Of a stretch of DNA of 64,000 nt, positions 26,132 through 35,088 are shown in pieces. The notes under the pieces are model-generated. The model did not search any database and was not told the origin of the DNA. It saw only the letters and a program-made list of their open reading frames with translations. The translations under genes and the position numbers were made by a program. Source of the stretch: CAVZTX01 sp963778375 (GTDB lineage: Bacteria > Chloroflexota > Ktedonobacteria > Ktedonobacterales > Ktedonobacteraceae); assembly GCA_963778375.1 (NCBI GenBank), contig CAVZTX010000028.1, forward strand, positions 248,001-312,000, read 5' to 3'. How positions within the stretch are numbered: position 1 is the first letter of the stretch; the number at the start of each line of letters is the position of its first letter.

Positions 26132-27319
26132 ATGGGAACCGAAATCAAACAATCCCTTGAAACAGATTTTTATTTAATGGACGAACTTTTAACCGAAGAG
26201 GAGCGCCGCATTCGCGATAAAGTGCGCCAATTTTGCGATAACGAAGTCATACCAATCATCAATGACTACTGGGAACGAGCCGAATTCCCCTTTGAACTCA
26301 TTCCCAAGATGGCAAAGTTACAGATCGCAGGCGGCAGTATCCAGGGATATGGCTGTCCTGGCATGAGCCATGTAGCCGCTGGAATAATGGCACTGGAATT
26401 GGCGCGGGGTGATGCTAGCATCTGCACATTCTTCGGCGTCCACTCTGGACTCGCAATGTCTTCAATCGCTATGCTTGGCTCAGAAGAACAGAAGCAGCAC
26501 TGGCTGCCACCGATGGCGCGACTAGAGAAAATCGGTGCCTTTGCTCTAACAGAACCGAATCACGGCTCAGATGCGGTAGCCCTGGAGACACGCGCTCGCC
26601 GCGTAGGCAACGAATACATCATTGACGGTGCGAAACGCTGGATTGGTAACGCATCCTTCGCCGATGTAACGATTATCTGGGCGCGTGACGACGATGGCAA
26701 TGTCGGCGGCTTCCTCGTCGAGAAGGGCACTCCTGGCTTCGAGGCAAAGGTCATGACGGGGAAAGTCGCCAAGCGTGCAGTCTGGCAAACAGACATCACG
26801 CTCACTCATGTACATGTACCCGTTGACAGCCGCCTCGCACGCTCCCACAGTTTCAAGGATACAGCCAAGGTCCTTACCGCGACACGTTCCGGCGTGGCAT
26901 GGGAAGCAGTCGGTCATGCCGAAGCAGCATACGAGATCGCCCTCAGCTATGCAAAGGAACGTATACAGTTTGGCAAGTCGCTCACCAGCTTCCAGATCAT
27001 CCAGCACAAACTGGCTACCATGCTCGCAAATGTGACAAGCATGCAACTGCTTTGCCTGCGACTCGGCCAACTCCAGGGCGAGGGCAAGATGACCGCCGCT
27101 ATGGCCTCACTTGCCAAGATGAACAACGCCCGGCTAGCTCGTGAGGTTGTCGCCGACGCACGCGAGATGCTCGGCGGCAACGGTATCCTGCTTGAGTATC
27201 ACATCGCCCGCCATCACGCCGATATCGAAGCCGTATTCACCTACGAAGGCACCGACACCATCCAATCCCTGATCGTAGGCAGAGATATCACTGGAAAACA
27301 AGCCTTCTCGCCCCACTAA
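26132..27319 (+). CDS. Acyl-CoA dehydrogenase (glutaryl-CoA dehydrogenase-like)
   Basis: 395 residues, CAAGGAGA before the ATG. Signatures: LLTEEERRIRDKVRQF at the N-terminus, GAFALTEPNHGSDA (FAD/substrate contact) and KRWIGNASFADV in the middle. The C-terminal GGNGILLEYHIARHHADIE is followed by FTYEGTDTIQ, where the Glu is the catalytic base of the glutaryl-CoA dehydrogenase branch. It oxidises an acyl-CoA thioester to the 2-enoyl form with FAD, in the cytoplasm. Followed by a hairpin and an MDR-type reductase in the same direction; these may feed the lipid cassette downstream. Confidence 0.9.
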   Translation: MGTEIKQSLETDFYLMDELLTEEERRIRDKVRQFCDNEVIPIINDYWERAEFPFELIPKMAKLQIAGGSIQGYGCPGMSHVAAGIMALELARGDASICTFFGVHSGLAMSSIAMLGSEEQKQHWLPPMARLEKIGAFALTEPNHGSDAVALETRARRVGNEYIIDGAKRWIGNASFADVTIIWARDDDGNVGGFLVEKGTPGFEAKVMTGKVAKRAVWQTDITLTHVHVPVDSRLARSHSFKDTAKVLTATRSGVAWEAVGHAEAAYEIALSYAKERIQFGKSLTSFQIIQHKLATMLANVTSMQLLCLRLGQLQGEGKMTAAMASLAKMNNARLAREVVADAREMLGGNGILLEYHIARHHADIEAVFTYEGTDTIQSLIVGRDITGKQAFSPH

Positions 27320-27323
27320 GTAG

Positions 27324-27362
27324 GAGCCGATTTATCGGCGTTGGGCGCCGATAAATCGGCTC
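27324..27362. repeat. Long perfect hairpin (dispersed palindromic element or terminator)
   Basis: Arms of 17 bases starting GAGCCGATTTATCGGCG with a five-base loop, four bases after the acyl-CoA dehydrogenase stop. No T-run. Each arm is itself palindromic (GCCGATTTATCGGC), resembling the GCCGATGTATCGGC core of the intragenic repeats, so it probably belongs to that family. Confidence 0.7.
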
Positions 27363-27430
27363 TGGGATAAACTCGCATGTCCAGATGTATTTATTCATGT
27401 GCATATTCACCCAGCGAGAGGAACCACATC

Positions 27431-28417
27431 ATGAAAGCAGTGCTATGTAAAGCATACGGTCCGCCAGAAAGCCTCGTGATTGAAGAACTTGAATCGCCTA
27501 AAGCAGGCAAGGGTCAGGTCGTCATCAGCGTCAAGGCCTGCGGAGTGAACTTTCCAGACACGTTAATTATTCAGGGCAAATATCAGTTTAAACCACCCCT
27601 GCCCTTTTCCCCTGGCAGCGAGATCGCCGGTATCGTCAAAGAATTGGGCGAAGGTGTAGAGCACGTCAAGGTTGGCGACCGGGTTGTAGTATTCACCGGC
27701 TCGGGTGGCTTCGCCGAAGAGATCGTTGTAGACGCGGCCCAGCTTATCCCGATGCCCCAGGGCATGAACTTCACCACCGCCTCCGCCTTTATCCTGACCT
27801 ATGGAACCTCGCACTATGCGCTGAAGGACCGGGCACAACTTAAAGCAGGCGAAACACTCCTTGTCCTCGGTGCAGCAGGTGGCGTAGGCCTTGCCACCAT
27901 TCAAATTGGTAAGGTCATGGGCGCACGCGTGATTGCCGCCGCATCAACAGACGAAAAGCTTGCCGTCTGCAAGCAGCAAGGAGCAGACGAAGTCATCAAC
28001 TACACGACAGAAGACCTCAAAGAACGTATAAAAGAGCTTACAGGAGGGAACGGCGTTGACGTAGTCTTTGATCCTGTGGGAGGCGACTACTCAGAAGCCG
28101 CATTACGTGGCATAGCATGGACCGGACGATTCCTCGTCATCGGTTTCACGGCTGGCAATATCCCCCGCATCCCACTCAATCTCCCGCTTCTCAAGGGCTG
28201 CTCCATCGTCGGCGTATTTTGGGGCTCGTTCACCGCCCGCGACCCCAGACGCAATCAGGAGCACCTTCAAGAACTTCTCTCCTGGTTCGCATCAGGTAAG
28301 ATTCAGCCCGTTGTCTCCGCGACCTACCCCCTTGAGCATGCTGCGGATGCCCTTAATGATATGATGAACCGGAAAGTGACGGGCAAGGTGGTTTTGTTAA
28401 TAGGTGCAGGGGAATAA
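27431..28417 (+). CDS. Quinone oxidoreductase-like MDR dehydrogenase/reductase
   Basis: 328 residues from the ATG at 27431 (GAGAGGA upstream; an earlier in-frame ATG lacks a ribosome site). Medium-chain reductase fold without structural or catalytic zinc cysteines: KACGVNFPDTLIIQGKY, GSEIAGIVKELGEGV, then the nucleotide site VLGAAGGVGLATIQ and VDVVFDPVGGDY. Family members reduce quinones or enoyl-CoA with NADPH. Located between an acyl-CoA dehydrogenase and a fatty acyl-AMP ligase, it may act on acyl intermediates. Confidence 0.88.
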   Translation: MKAVLCKAYGPPESLVIEELESPKAGKGQVVISVKACGVNFPDTLIIQGKYQFKPPLPFSPGSEIAGIVKELGEGVEHVKVGDRVVVFTGSGGFAEEIVVDAAQLIPMPQGMNFTTASAFILTYGTSHYALKDRAQLKAGETLLVLGAAGGVGLATIQIGKVMGARVIAAASTDEKLAVCKQQGADEVINYTTEDLKERIKELTGGNGVDVVFDPVGGDYSEAALRGIAWTGRFLVIGFTAGNIPRIPLNLPLLKGCSIVGVFWGSFTARDPRRNQEHLQELLSWFASGKIQPVVSATYPLEHAADALNDMMNRKVTGKVVLLIGAGE

Positions 28418-28430
28418 AGATCAGGCAGGA

Positions 28431-28459
28431 TTGACGCAAACTTCATTTTATGCCATACT
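28431..28459 (+). promoter_or_regulatory. Possible promoter of the lipid cassette
   Basis: TTGACG (28431-28436), 17-base spacer, CATACT (28454-28459). It lies about 220 bases ahead of the acyl-AMP ligase gene; the intervening 200 bases contain no gene that I can support. Confidence 0.4.
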
Positions 28460-28684
28460 TGCCGTAAAGTTTTTGTGGCATTGTCTTTATTATGCTGCTT
28501 AAAGGCTATTGCCAGCAAATAAACTCCACTAAAATAGAGCTGGGGGACTACGAAATGGGAGCAAGGATACTCCATTAAATGACTGTTATTATTTCCTCGA
28601 ACGCTACATTCCAAAAATCAAATCCATACATTTTAAATATATCTGGAAGATTGGATGCGGCTCAATCACCCCAAGGAGTGCTGA

Positions 28685-30376
28685 ATGACCTGGAAGACGC
28701 TCACTGAACTGTTAGCTCATAATGCCGAAGTCTACCCCAATCTACTTTTTGTGCGCTTTCTCAAACGGGGCGAGGTTGTAGATACCTGCACCTATGGACA
28801 ACTCTGGGAACGAGCAAGCCACTGGGCAACGCTTCTTAAAGAGCGAGGCGTTTTGCCGGGCGACGCAGTCGCTTTAGCGCTGCCGAACTGTGATGATTTT
28901 GTCTATGCTTATTTCGGCACCCTACTCGTGCGAGGAGTTCCTGCATCTCTCGCACCCTTTCGCCGCATCAAAGTGAATGACCATTACCTGGCAACCGTCG
29001 CTCAGCGGTTGCAATTTATTTCTGCCAAAGTATTGATCGTACCTGAAGGACAGGCAGATATTGCCAGCCTCCCCCCACTGTCCTCTCTCGAACTACTTAC
29101 CGTACTAACAAGACAGAATGTAGAACCAACTTCCAGACTCACCATGCCTCAAAACACCGCAGATGACTTCGGATTGTTCCAGTTCACATCGGGCACATCT
29201 GGCAATGCCAAAGTGGTGCAGCTTACCCACGCGGCCCTGTTGGCACAGATGCGCAATATTTCTCACGCGCTGGCAGTAGACCATAATAGAGATTCCGGCT
29301 TATCCTGGCTGCCGCTCTTCCATGATATGGGCTTATTCGGCTATGTACTCACTCCTATGTATCGCGCTATTCATAGCACCCTACTCCAGACCGAGGACTT
29401 CATGATGCGCCCAAGCTTGTGGATAAAGGGGCTATCGGACTTCCGCGCCACCATCACCGCCGGACCACCATCGGCCTATGCGCAATGTGCAAGGCATCTC
29501 AAGGACTTCGAAATCGAGCAATACGATCTAAGTAACCTACGCGCCGCGGTTGTGGGTGCGGAAGTAATTTCACGTGAAAGCTTGCAACAATTCGCAACAC
29601 GCTTGCAGCCCACCGGTTTTCGCGCCACCAGTTTCGTGCCTGCCTACGGCCTGGCCGAAAATGGTGTAGCTGTCACTATGATGCCACTGAACCAGGGGCC
29701 TGAATTCGACACGATCGACCTGGAAATCATGCAGACGCAAGGCATTGCTCACCCAGTAGAGCACTCTAATGGACACATGAGCAATGGCAACACGCGTGCG
29801 ATTGCCTCAGCAGGAATACCCCTACCACAATCGGAGGTAGCCATTGTCAACCCGTCCGGTGAACGATTAGGGGAGCGTCAGGTAGGTGAAATCCTGGTGC
29901 GCAGCCCTAGCCTGATGCGTGGCTATTATGGGCAGCCCGAGATTTCCCAGCAGGCGTTGCGTGACGGATGGTTATGGACAGGCGACCTGGGCTACATCGC
30001 CAATCATAAGCTACACATCACCGGTCGCAAGAAAGAGGTACTCATCGTCGGTGGATCCAACTACTATCCAGATGACCTCGAACTAGTGGCCGAGGCTGTG
30101 GAAGGCAGGCGTCAGGGCAACGCAGTAGCCATTGCTTGTGAGGACCCGATACGGGCAACAGAAGCGGTGGTTATGCTGGTCGAGACGAGCCTTACCGGGC
30201 AGGCAGAGCGCGATGCATTGCGTCTGCGCATCCGCCAGGCTTTGATCTCAGCAGGTTACCCGGTCAGCGAGATTGTCCTGCTGCGACCGAAAACGATCCA
30301 GACCACCCTCAATGGCAAACTCAAGCGGATTGATATGAAAGCTCGCTACCTAAAGGGAGAATTCTTAGATGACTAA
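28685..30376 (+). CDS. Fatty acyl-AMP ligase-like adenylating enzyme
   Basis: 563 residues, AAGGAG six bases before the ATG. ANL-superfamily motifs: FQFTSGTSGNAKVVQLTH (about 164-181), SWLPLFHDMGLFGY and ITAGPPSAYAQCARHL, both diagnostic of the FAAL branch. YGLAENGVAVT, LWTGDLGYI and GRKKEVLIVGG complete the set, and the C-terminal lysine region (TTLNGKLKRIDM) is present. FAALs activate fatty acids as acyl-AMP and pass them to an acyl carrier protein rather than CoA. An ACP gene closes this cassette. The gene overlaps the next one by 8 bases. Confidence 0.88.
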   Translation: MTWKTLTELLAHNAEVYPNLLFVRFLKRGEVVDTCTYGQLWERASHWATLLKERGVLPGDAVALALPNCDDFVYAYFGTLLVRGVPASLAPFRRIKVNDHYLATVAQRLQFISAKVLIVPEGQADIASLPPLSSLELLTVLTRQNVEPTSRLTMPQNTADDFGLFQFTSGTSGNAKVVQLTHAALLAQMRNISHALAVDHNRDSGLSWLPLFHDMGLFGYVLTPMYRAIHSTLLQTEDFMMRPSLWIKGLSDFRATITAGPPSAYAQCARHLKDFEIEQYDLSNLRAAVVGAEVISRESLQQFATRLQPTGFRATSFVPAYGLAENGVAVTMMPLNQGPEFDTIDLEIMQTQGIAHPVEHSNGHMSNGNTRAIASAGIPLPQSEVAIVNPSGERLGERQVGEILVRSPSLMRGYYGQPEISQQALRDGWLWTGDLGYIANHKLHITGRKKEVLIVGGSNYYPDDLELVAEAVEGRRQGNAVAIACEDPIRATEAVVMLVETSLTGQAERDALRLRIRQALISAGYPVSEIVLLRPKTIQTTLNGKLKRIDMKARYLKGEFLDD

Positions 30377-32141
30377 ACGAGTAAAAGCGGCTGAGGCACT
30401 GGTTGACATTCTAGAGCGCGAGGGGGTATCCGTTATTTTTGGTATCCCTGGTGGCCCCCTACTGCCGCTCTACGATCAATTGGCCAACCATCGCAAAATC
30501 CGCCTGATCCTGGTGAAGCACGAACAGGCAGCCGCTTATGCTGCCTTTGCTTATGCACGTGTAACAGGAAAACTGGGAGTATGTGTCGCCACCTTGGGTC
30601 CTGGAGCAACCAACCTGCTGTCAGGCTTACCTGTGGCCTTGATCGCCAGTGTCCCCGTCCTCGCGCTCACAGGCCAGGTGCAGACCACCGCCTACGCCAA
30701 AAGTGCCCATCAGGAATCAACCGGCTGGTTTCGTACACCGAACCAGGAGGCAATGTATGCCGCCACCTGCAAGCATACCGCTACCTGCATCGAGGCAAGC
30801 CGTTTCCCCGATTTTGTGCGTCATAGCATTCGCATCGCCACCTCTGGACGACCTGGCCCGGCACACCTCATCATTCCCGCCAACCTGCTGCACCAGACCA
30901 TCGACTATACGGCGCTCAATCCGGCTGAGTACCGCCTGTTAGAGCATAAAGTGTGTGACAATTCGGCAATGGCAACCATCGCCAGTCAGATAGCCGAGGC
31001 TCGCTACCCACTCATCATGGTTGGAGAACGCGCACTATTGCCCGACGCCAGTCAGGAAATCTCGCAACTCTCCGAGCGCTTCTCTATTCCAGTCATCACC
31101 GACATGGCCTGCAAATCGGCGGTGGACGAATGGTCGCCCATGTTTATGGGATGCATGGGCGTGATGGGCCACCGTGCTGGCGAGCGCTACCTCAAAGAGA
31201 AGTCCGACCTCGTGCTGGCAGTTGGCCAAACATTTAACGAAATTTCCACCTTAAGTTGGGATCCCGCCCTGGCAAGCGGCCGCAAATTGATCCAACTCGA
31301 CACCGACCCGGAGGAGATCGGAAAAGTCTACCCGGTAGCTGCCGCAAGCGCCGGACACCTGCCTACCATGCTGGCATCCCTATCAGAAAAGCTGGACAAA
31401 CTGGGGGTCACAAAACAAAGCGAGCGTGAGGCAACGGTAGCAGCACTACGCAAACAATTCCCCCTGTTTACCTCCAACGAAATGAACAGCGAGAAGGTCC
31501 CATTGCTGCCGCAGAGGGTGGTCAACGAAATGCGCCAGGGTCTGCCGGAAGATGCCATCATTCTTTCAGATTCTTCTAAGTGGACGCGCTGGCTAGGACG
31601 CTATTTCCCAGCTCGACGGCGTACCTTTGTCACTGCTCACGACTACGAACCGATGGGCTGGGCAGTCGCGGGAGTAATCGGTGCCAAACTCGCCAACCCC
31701 GACCGGCCGGTTGTATGCGTCAGCGGCGATGGCGCATTTCTAATGAGCGCTATGGAACTCTCTACCGCCGCCAACTATAAACTGGATATCATCTGGCTGA
31801 TTATGAACGACTCGCGCCTCGGTATTATCTATGATCTTCAAAAAATGCTCTACAGTGGTCGCATCGCCGCCACCACCTTCGAGAATCCCGACTTTCGCAA
31901 ATTTGCCGCAGCCTTTGGCATAGCAGCCCAGGTGATCGAAAAGCCAGGCGAGTTAGCCGAAGCCTTACAAATGGCCGTGCAACGCGGCGGCGCAGCCGTA
32001 TTCGACGTACGTTTTGATCCCGATGCAGTACCGGCGGTACGTCCCCGCAGCGTGCTCATCACTAAGGAAATGGGATTGCCCAATCCGAAGCCTGGCCCGG
32101 AAGTGACCCGTGCCTTCATCTCACTCTTGAAGGAGAAGTAA
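30369..32141 (+). CDS. Thiamine diphosphate-dependent enzyme (acetolactate synthase-like)
   Basis: 590 residues. Three-domain ThDP enzyme: PYR domain with the catalytic Glu52 in LVKHEQAAAYAAFAYARVTG, a central Rossmann-like domain (about 190-340), and a PP domain with VSGDGAFLMSAMEL (about 453) closing the cofactor site with MNDSRLG. Family members decarboxylate 2-oxoacids, form acyloins or cleave 2-hydroxyacyl-CoA; no FAD-specific or regulatory-subunit partner is encoded nearby, so a true acetolactate synthase is unlikely. Coupled by an 8-base overlap to the acyl-AMP ligase, it may join or cleave acyl or aldehyde units made by its neighbours. Confidence 0.87.
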   Translation: MTKRVKAAEALVDILEREGVSVIFGIPGGPLLPLYDQLANHRKIRLILVKHEQAAAYAAFAYARVTGKLGVCVATLGPGATNLLSGLPVALIASVPVLALTGQVQTTAYAKSAHQESTGWFRTPNQEAMYAATCKHTATCIEASRFPDFVRHSIRIATSGRPGPAHLIIPANLLHQTIDYTALNPAEYRLLEHKVCDNSAMATIASQIAEARYPLIMVGERALLPDASQEISQLSERFSIPVITDMACKSAVDEWSPMFMGCMGVMGHRAGERYLKEKSDLVLAVGQTFNEISTLSWDPALASGRKLIQLDTDPEEIGKVYPVAAASAGHLPTMLASLSEKLDKLGVTKQSEREATVAALRKQFPLFTSNEMNSEKVPLLPQRVVNEMRQGLPEDAIILSDSSKWTRWLGRYFPARRRTFVTAHDYEPMGWAVAGVIGAKLANPDRPVVCVSGDGAFLMSAMELSTAANYKLDIIWLIMNDSRLGIIYDLQKMLYSGRIAATTFENPDFRKFAAAFGIAAQVIEKPGELAEALQMAVQRGGAAVFDVRFDPDAVPAVRPRSVLITKEMGLPNPKPGPEVTRAFISLLKEK

Positions 32142-32150
32142 GCGATATTT

Positions 32151-32180
32151 GTAGGGCACCCGCAAGAGATGCCCCTACTA
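32151..32180. repeat. Diverged GTAGGGGC-type repeat (hairpin)
   Basis: GTAGGGCA ... TGCCCCTAC pairs almost perfectly across a 12-base loop. It lies in the 76-base gap before the SRPBCC gene and may be an attenuator. Confidence 0.5.
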
Positions 32181-32217
32181 TGACACGAACATCCCACTGT
32201 TGAAGGAGAAACAAGCG

Positions 32218-32670
32218 ATGTCCAATACTACCTACGAAATTGCCATGTCCCGCCGACTGGATCAATCAACCGCCAGGGCCTTTGAAGTCGTGGAAGATCT
32301 CGAACGCTTCCCCGAATTTATGCCCAACGTCAATTCGCTCACCCTGTTGGAAGCAGAGGGAAATCGCAAGGTAGCAGAATGGGATATCACCATCGATGAC
32401 GCGCCGCTCAGTTGGATCGAAGAAGGCATCTATGATAAGCAAAACATGATCGTTCGCTTCCGTTCGCTGGAAGGCGTTTTTGATCGCTTCGACGGCTACT
32501 GGCAGGTAGTGCCCGAAGGAGATGGCAGCCGCGTCACATTTGAACTGGCCTATGAAATCGGCCTACCAGAAATCGAAGACATTGTCGGCCCAATCCTACG
32601 CGAGCGCATGATCGAAAATGCCGAAAGCATGCTAGAGGCCATCGAGAAATGGGTCGGAGAGGCAAGATGA
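32218..32670 (+). CDS. SRPBCC family (polyketide cyclase/START-like) protein
   Basis: 150 residues from the ATG at 32218 with AAGGAGAAA upstream. START-fold signature: RAFEVVEDLERFPEFMPNVNS at the N-terminus in parts, FDGYWQVVPEGDGSRVTFEL near the middle, and a C-terminal helix (LRERMIENAESMLEAIEKWV). Members bind hydrophobic ligands and include aromatase/cyclases and coenzyme Q-binding proteins. Its stop overlaps the next start (ATGA at 32667), so it is made together with the acyl-ACP reductase homologue. Probably binds or shapes the lipid intermediate; the reaction is unknown. Confidence 0.85.
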   Translation: MSNTTYEIAMSRRLDQSTARAFEVVEDLERFPEFMPNVNSLTLLEAEGNRKVAEWDITIDDAPLSWIEEGIYDKQNMIVRFRSLEGVFDRFDGYWQVVPEGDGSRVTFELAYEIGLPEIEDIVGPILRERMIENAESMLEAIEKWVGEAR

Positions 32671-33800
32671 GCATCGACACTGAACATCTCCCAACGGATT
32701 TCGCACTCCTCGGCCACCCGTCCAACTATGAGCACCTGGGCGACATCTTCGTTCATTCGCGGCCAGACTTCAACCGTGAGAAAATGACGAAGTACAAGGC
32801 CACTTTGCAGAAGATTTTTGAATGGACCCCTAGCTACGCCTCCAAAGACCCACTGCTGATACACACGCTCAACGGACGACAACTGTCTGGCCGCTTAATC
32901 TTCTGCACGTTTTTGCCCGAAACCATCCACTCGCCCCGCCACATGCTTGCCACCTACCAGAAAATCCTTGATGGTTGTCGCGTCGCAAAAAACCTGGGCG
33001 CGAAGGTAATAGGCCTGGGCGGCTTCACCTCCATTGTAGGCGGCACACAGGGCGAGAAGGAAGCGCAGGAACTGCAAATCGCCGTCACCTCTGGCAACTC
33101 GCTCACAGCCGCACTTGCGCTCGCTCAACTCAACATACTTTTAGAGCGCCTGGATTGGAAACTATGCGAACGAACGGTGGCAGTCGTAGGAGCCAGCGGC
33201 GATATCGGACGTGCCTGCGCCCTGGCGCTCGCTCCCCATGCCGGTCGCATCCTGCTCGTTGCCCGCAACAAAGCCAAACTGGAGGAACTGCGCAACGAAA
33301 TGCCAGCCAATGTCGAGGCCCATATTTGCACAGACGTGCAGGATGCCACACATGCCAGCGTCATCGTCGCCGCCACCAGCGCCGCCCAGCCCATTCTAGC
33401 CGAAGCCGATTTACAGCCCGGCACGATTGTATGCGATGTTGGCTACCCCAAAAACCTATCGTACGCACCCGATCCACGCCCAGATGTGCTGGCCATCTCG
33501 GGTGGCCTCGCCCAGATGCCCTTCGCATTCGACATCACTTACTACACGCGCCTGCCCGAACCCAACATCATGTACGGTTGCTTTTGCGAAGCCATGGTCC
33601 TTGCCATAGCCGGTCGCTACGAAAGCTACTCCATCGGCCAGGGCCGCATCACGTCCGAGAGAATGGAAGAGATTTTCTCTCTGGCACAAACGCACGGTTT
33701 CCAACCCGCCCCGCTCTACCGTGGCAAACATCCTATCACCGACGAAGGATTAAACACCTTCTTACAATATGCCTATGAGATGAAGGAGGTCCATCAATGA
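32667..33800 (+). CDS. Homologue of long-chain acyl-ACP reductase (AAR)
   Basis: 377 residues. It follows the cyanobacterial acyl-ACP reductase pattern throughout: FALLGHPSNYEHL at the start, CTFLPETIHSPRHM, GLGGFTSIVGG, TSGNSLTAA, the NADPH site VAVVGASGDIGRA, CDVGYPKNLSY, ISGGLAQMPFAFDI, and YGCFCEAMVLA where Cys305 matches the acyl-accepting cysteine. SYSIGQGRIT and HGFQPAPLY close it. AAR reduces acyl-ACP to fatty aldehyde with NADPH. Coupled to the SRPBCC gene upstream and to the ACP gene downstream by ATGA overlaps. No aldehyde-deformylating oxygenase is nearby, so the aldehyde probably has another fate. Confidence 0.85.
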   Translation: MSIDTEHLPTDFALLGHPSNYEHLGDIFVHSRPDFNREKMTKYKATLQKIFEWTPSYASKDPLLIHTLNGRQLSGRLIFCTFLPETIHSPRHMLATYQKILDGCRVAKNLGAKVIGLGGFTSIVGGTQGEKEAQELQIAVTSGNSLTAALALAQLNILLERLDWKLCERTVAVVGASGDIGRACALALAPHAGRILLVARNKAKLEELRNEMPANVEAHICTDVQDATHASVIVAATSAAQPILAEADLQPGTIVCDVGYPKNLSYAPDPRPDVLAISGGLAQMPFAFDITYYTRLPEPNIMYGCFCEAMVLAIAGRYESYSIGQGRITSERMEEIFSLAQTHGFQPAPLYRGKHPITDEGLNTFLQYAYEMKEVHQ

Positions 33801-34048
33801 GCGCCACCCCCACCGAACAAAAACTACAATCTATCGTCGCCGCAAAACTCCAGGTTACTCCCGATCAAGTCCCCCTCGACGCCTCCCTGATGGACGACCT
33901 CAGCCTCGACTCCTTCGACCTGATGGCAGTCATCCTGGAAATTGAGGAAGACTTCGCCCCCATCACCATCTCCGACAAATCAGCCGAAGAACTTCGCACG
34001 TTGAGAGAGGTAGCCGATTATATTGATCATCAGTTGAATCAGATATAA
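33797..34048 (+). CDS. Acyl carrier protein
   Basis: 83 residues. Four-helix ACP with the phosphopantetheine serine Ser39 in DLSLDSFDLMAV (DSF instead of the common DSL), and the acidic helix II ILEIEEDF. Its start overlaps the reductase stop (ATGA at 33797). It is presumably the dedicated carrier for the acyl-AMP ligase and reductase of the cassette, not the housekeeping fatty-acid ACP. Confidence 0.9.
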   Translation: MSATPTEQKLQSIVAAKLQVTPDQVPLDASLMDDLSLDSFDLMAVILEIEEDFAPITISDKSAEELRTLREVADYIDHQLNQI

Positions 34049-34233
34049 GATGACCGTTTCTCAGAGAAATCTATACCCACTCTTGTTAATCACCACTTGT
34101 CCTTAACCTCTTTATAACCGATTTTCCTTGCCTCTACTATTACCAGCCCTTATACTTAGCAGTGGAGAGGCATACTGAATAACAAAAGATTGCTATGGTT
34201 GGATCACTGCAGTCTTGAAAGTGAGATTTATCT

Positions 34234-34881
34234 ATGCATATCTTTTCCCGCTCAAAAGTTGCCCTTTTCTTCTCTCTGGTTGCATTTGGTGCTATGTTAG
34301 GTGTCCTGCTCGTCAATACTGTGGTTCCCTCTCTCAGTTCCCAAGCCGCTAGTCCAACATTAGCGACGAAAAAGTTTGAATTTAAGTTGGTTGCTTCTCC
34401 CGGTATCCAAACCAACTGTTTACCCCATGCACGAGGCGAGGCCACGATTGTCCGCGATAAGTTGAACGATCAACTAACAGTAGAGGTGAATGGGTTAGCT
34501 CCTAACACTGGCTACGACCTCTTCGTGATCGAGCTACCCAATAAGCCCTTCGGCGTCTCCTGGTACCAGAGTGATGTGGAAACCAATGGGCAAGGCGAAG
34601 GCAGCGTGAGTGTGCGAGGCATCTTCAATGTGGAAACATTCTCAGTTTCACTGGGTGAAGCAACTCCCACCGCAACGCAGGTTGTCTTCCCACCGACCCA
34701 TCAATTCCATATTGGTCTATGGTTCAATGATCCCAAGGTTCCCTTCAAGCTCGGTTGTGAACCCGGCGCAACTGCTCCGGTCATCACACCATTCAATGGC
34801 GAACAGCATGCGGGTATTCAGGTACTGAATACGAGTAATTTCCCAGATAATGCTGGTCCCCTGTCGCACGTTGCACCTTAA
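34234..34881 (+). CDS. Secreted or membrane-anchored hypothetical protein
   Basis: 215 residues. Basic start, one hydrophobic segment (about 9-28), then SSQAAS, a likely signal-peptidase site or anchor end. The mature part is beta-rich with two cysteines about 110 residues apart (TNCLPHARG and LGCEPG) that could form a disulphide. The LTVEVNGLAPNTGYDLFVIE stretch looks like a beta-sandwich. I do not recognise the family. Followed by a terminator, so a single-gene unit. Confidence 0.7.
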   Translation: MHIFSRSKVALFFSLVAFGAMLGVLLVNTVVPSLSSQAASPTLATKKFEFKLVASPGIQTNCLPHARGEATIVRDKLNDQLTVEVNGLAPNTGYDLFVIELPNKPFGVSWYQSDVETNGQGEGSVSVRGIFNVETFSVSLGEATPTATQVVFPPTHQFHIGLWFNDPKVPFKLGCEPGATAPVITPFNGEQHAGIQVLNTSNFPDNAGPLSHVAP

Positions 34882-34942
34882 GCAAATATCAATCGGCTTC
34901 CATCTCTCTCCGATGGGGATGGCAAATCGCAACTACCTGAAA

Positions 34943-34980
34943 GAACCCCCACGAGGTCCTCTCGTAGGGGTCTCTTTTCT
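34943..34980 (+). terminator. Rho-independent terminator
   Basis: ACCCCCACGAG pairs with CTCGTAGGGGT (one mismatch) around a short loop, followed by CTCTTTTCT, 60 bases after the secreted-protein stop. Confidence 0.7.
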
Positions 34981-35088
34981 AGAGATGTGTACCTTCTGGC
35001 GCATTGCATGTGAAACCCGGGGCAGTATAGGATATCTCTTCAGCAAACTTTGTCCGCTTAAATCGGCTTATTGAATAACACTCCTCCC

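Noticed and set aside
28418..28684. 96-residue minus-strand ORF before the acyl-AMP ligase gene
   Set aside because: Antisense overlap with the end of the MDR gene, no ribosome site, no recognisable motif.
30369..32141. Assignment as acetolactate synthase large subunit (ilvB)
   Set aside because: No small regulatory subunit or other branched-chain genes are adjacent, and the operon context is lipid-like, so the broader ThDP-enzyme call is safer.
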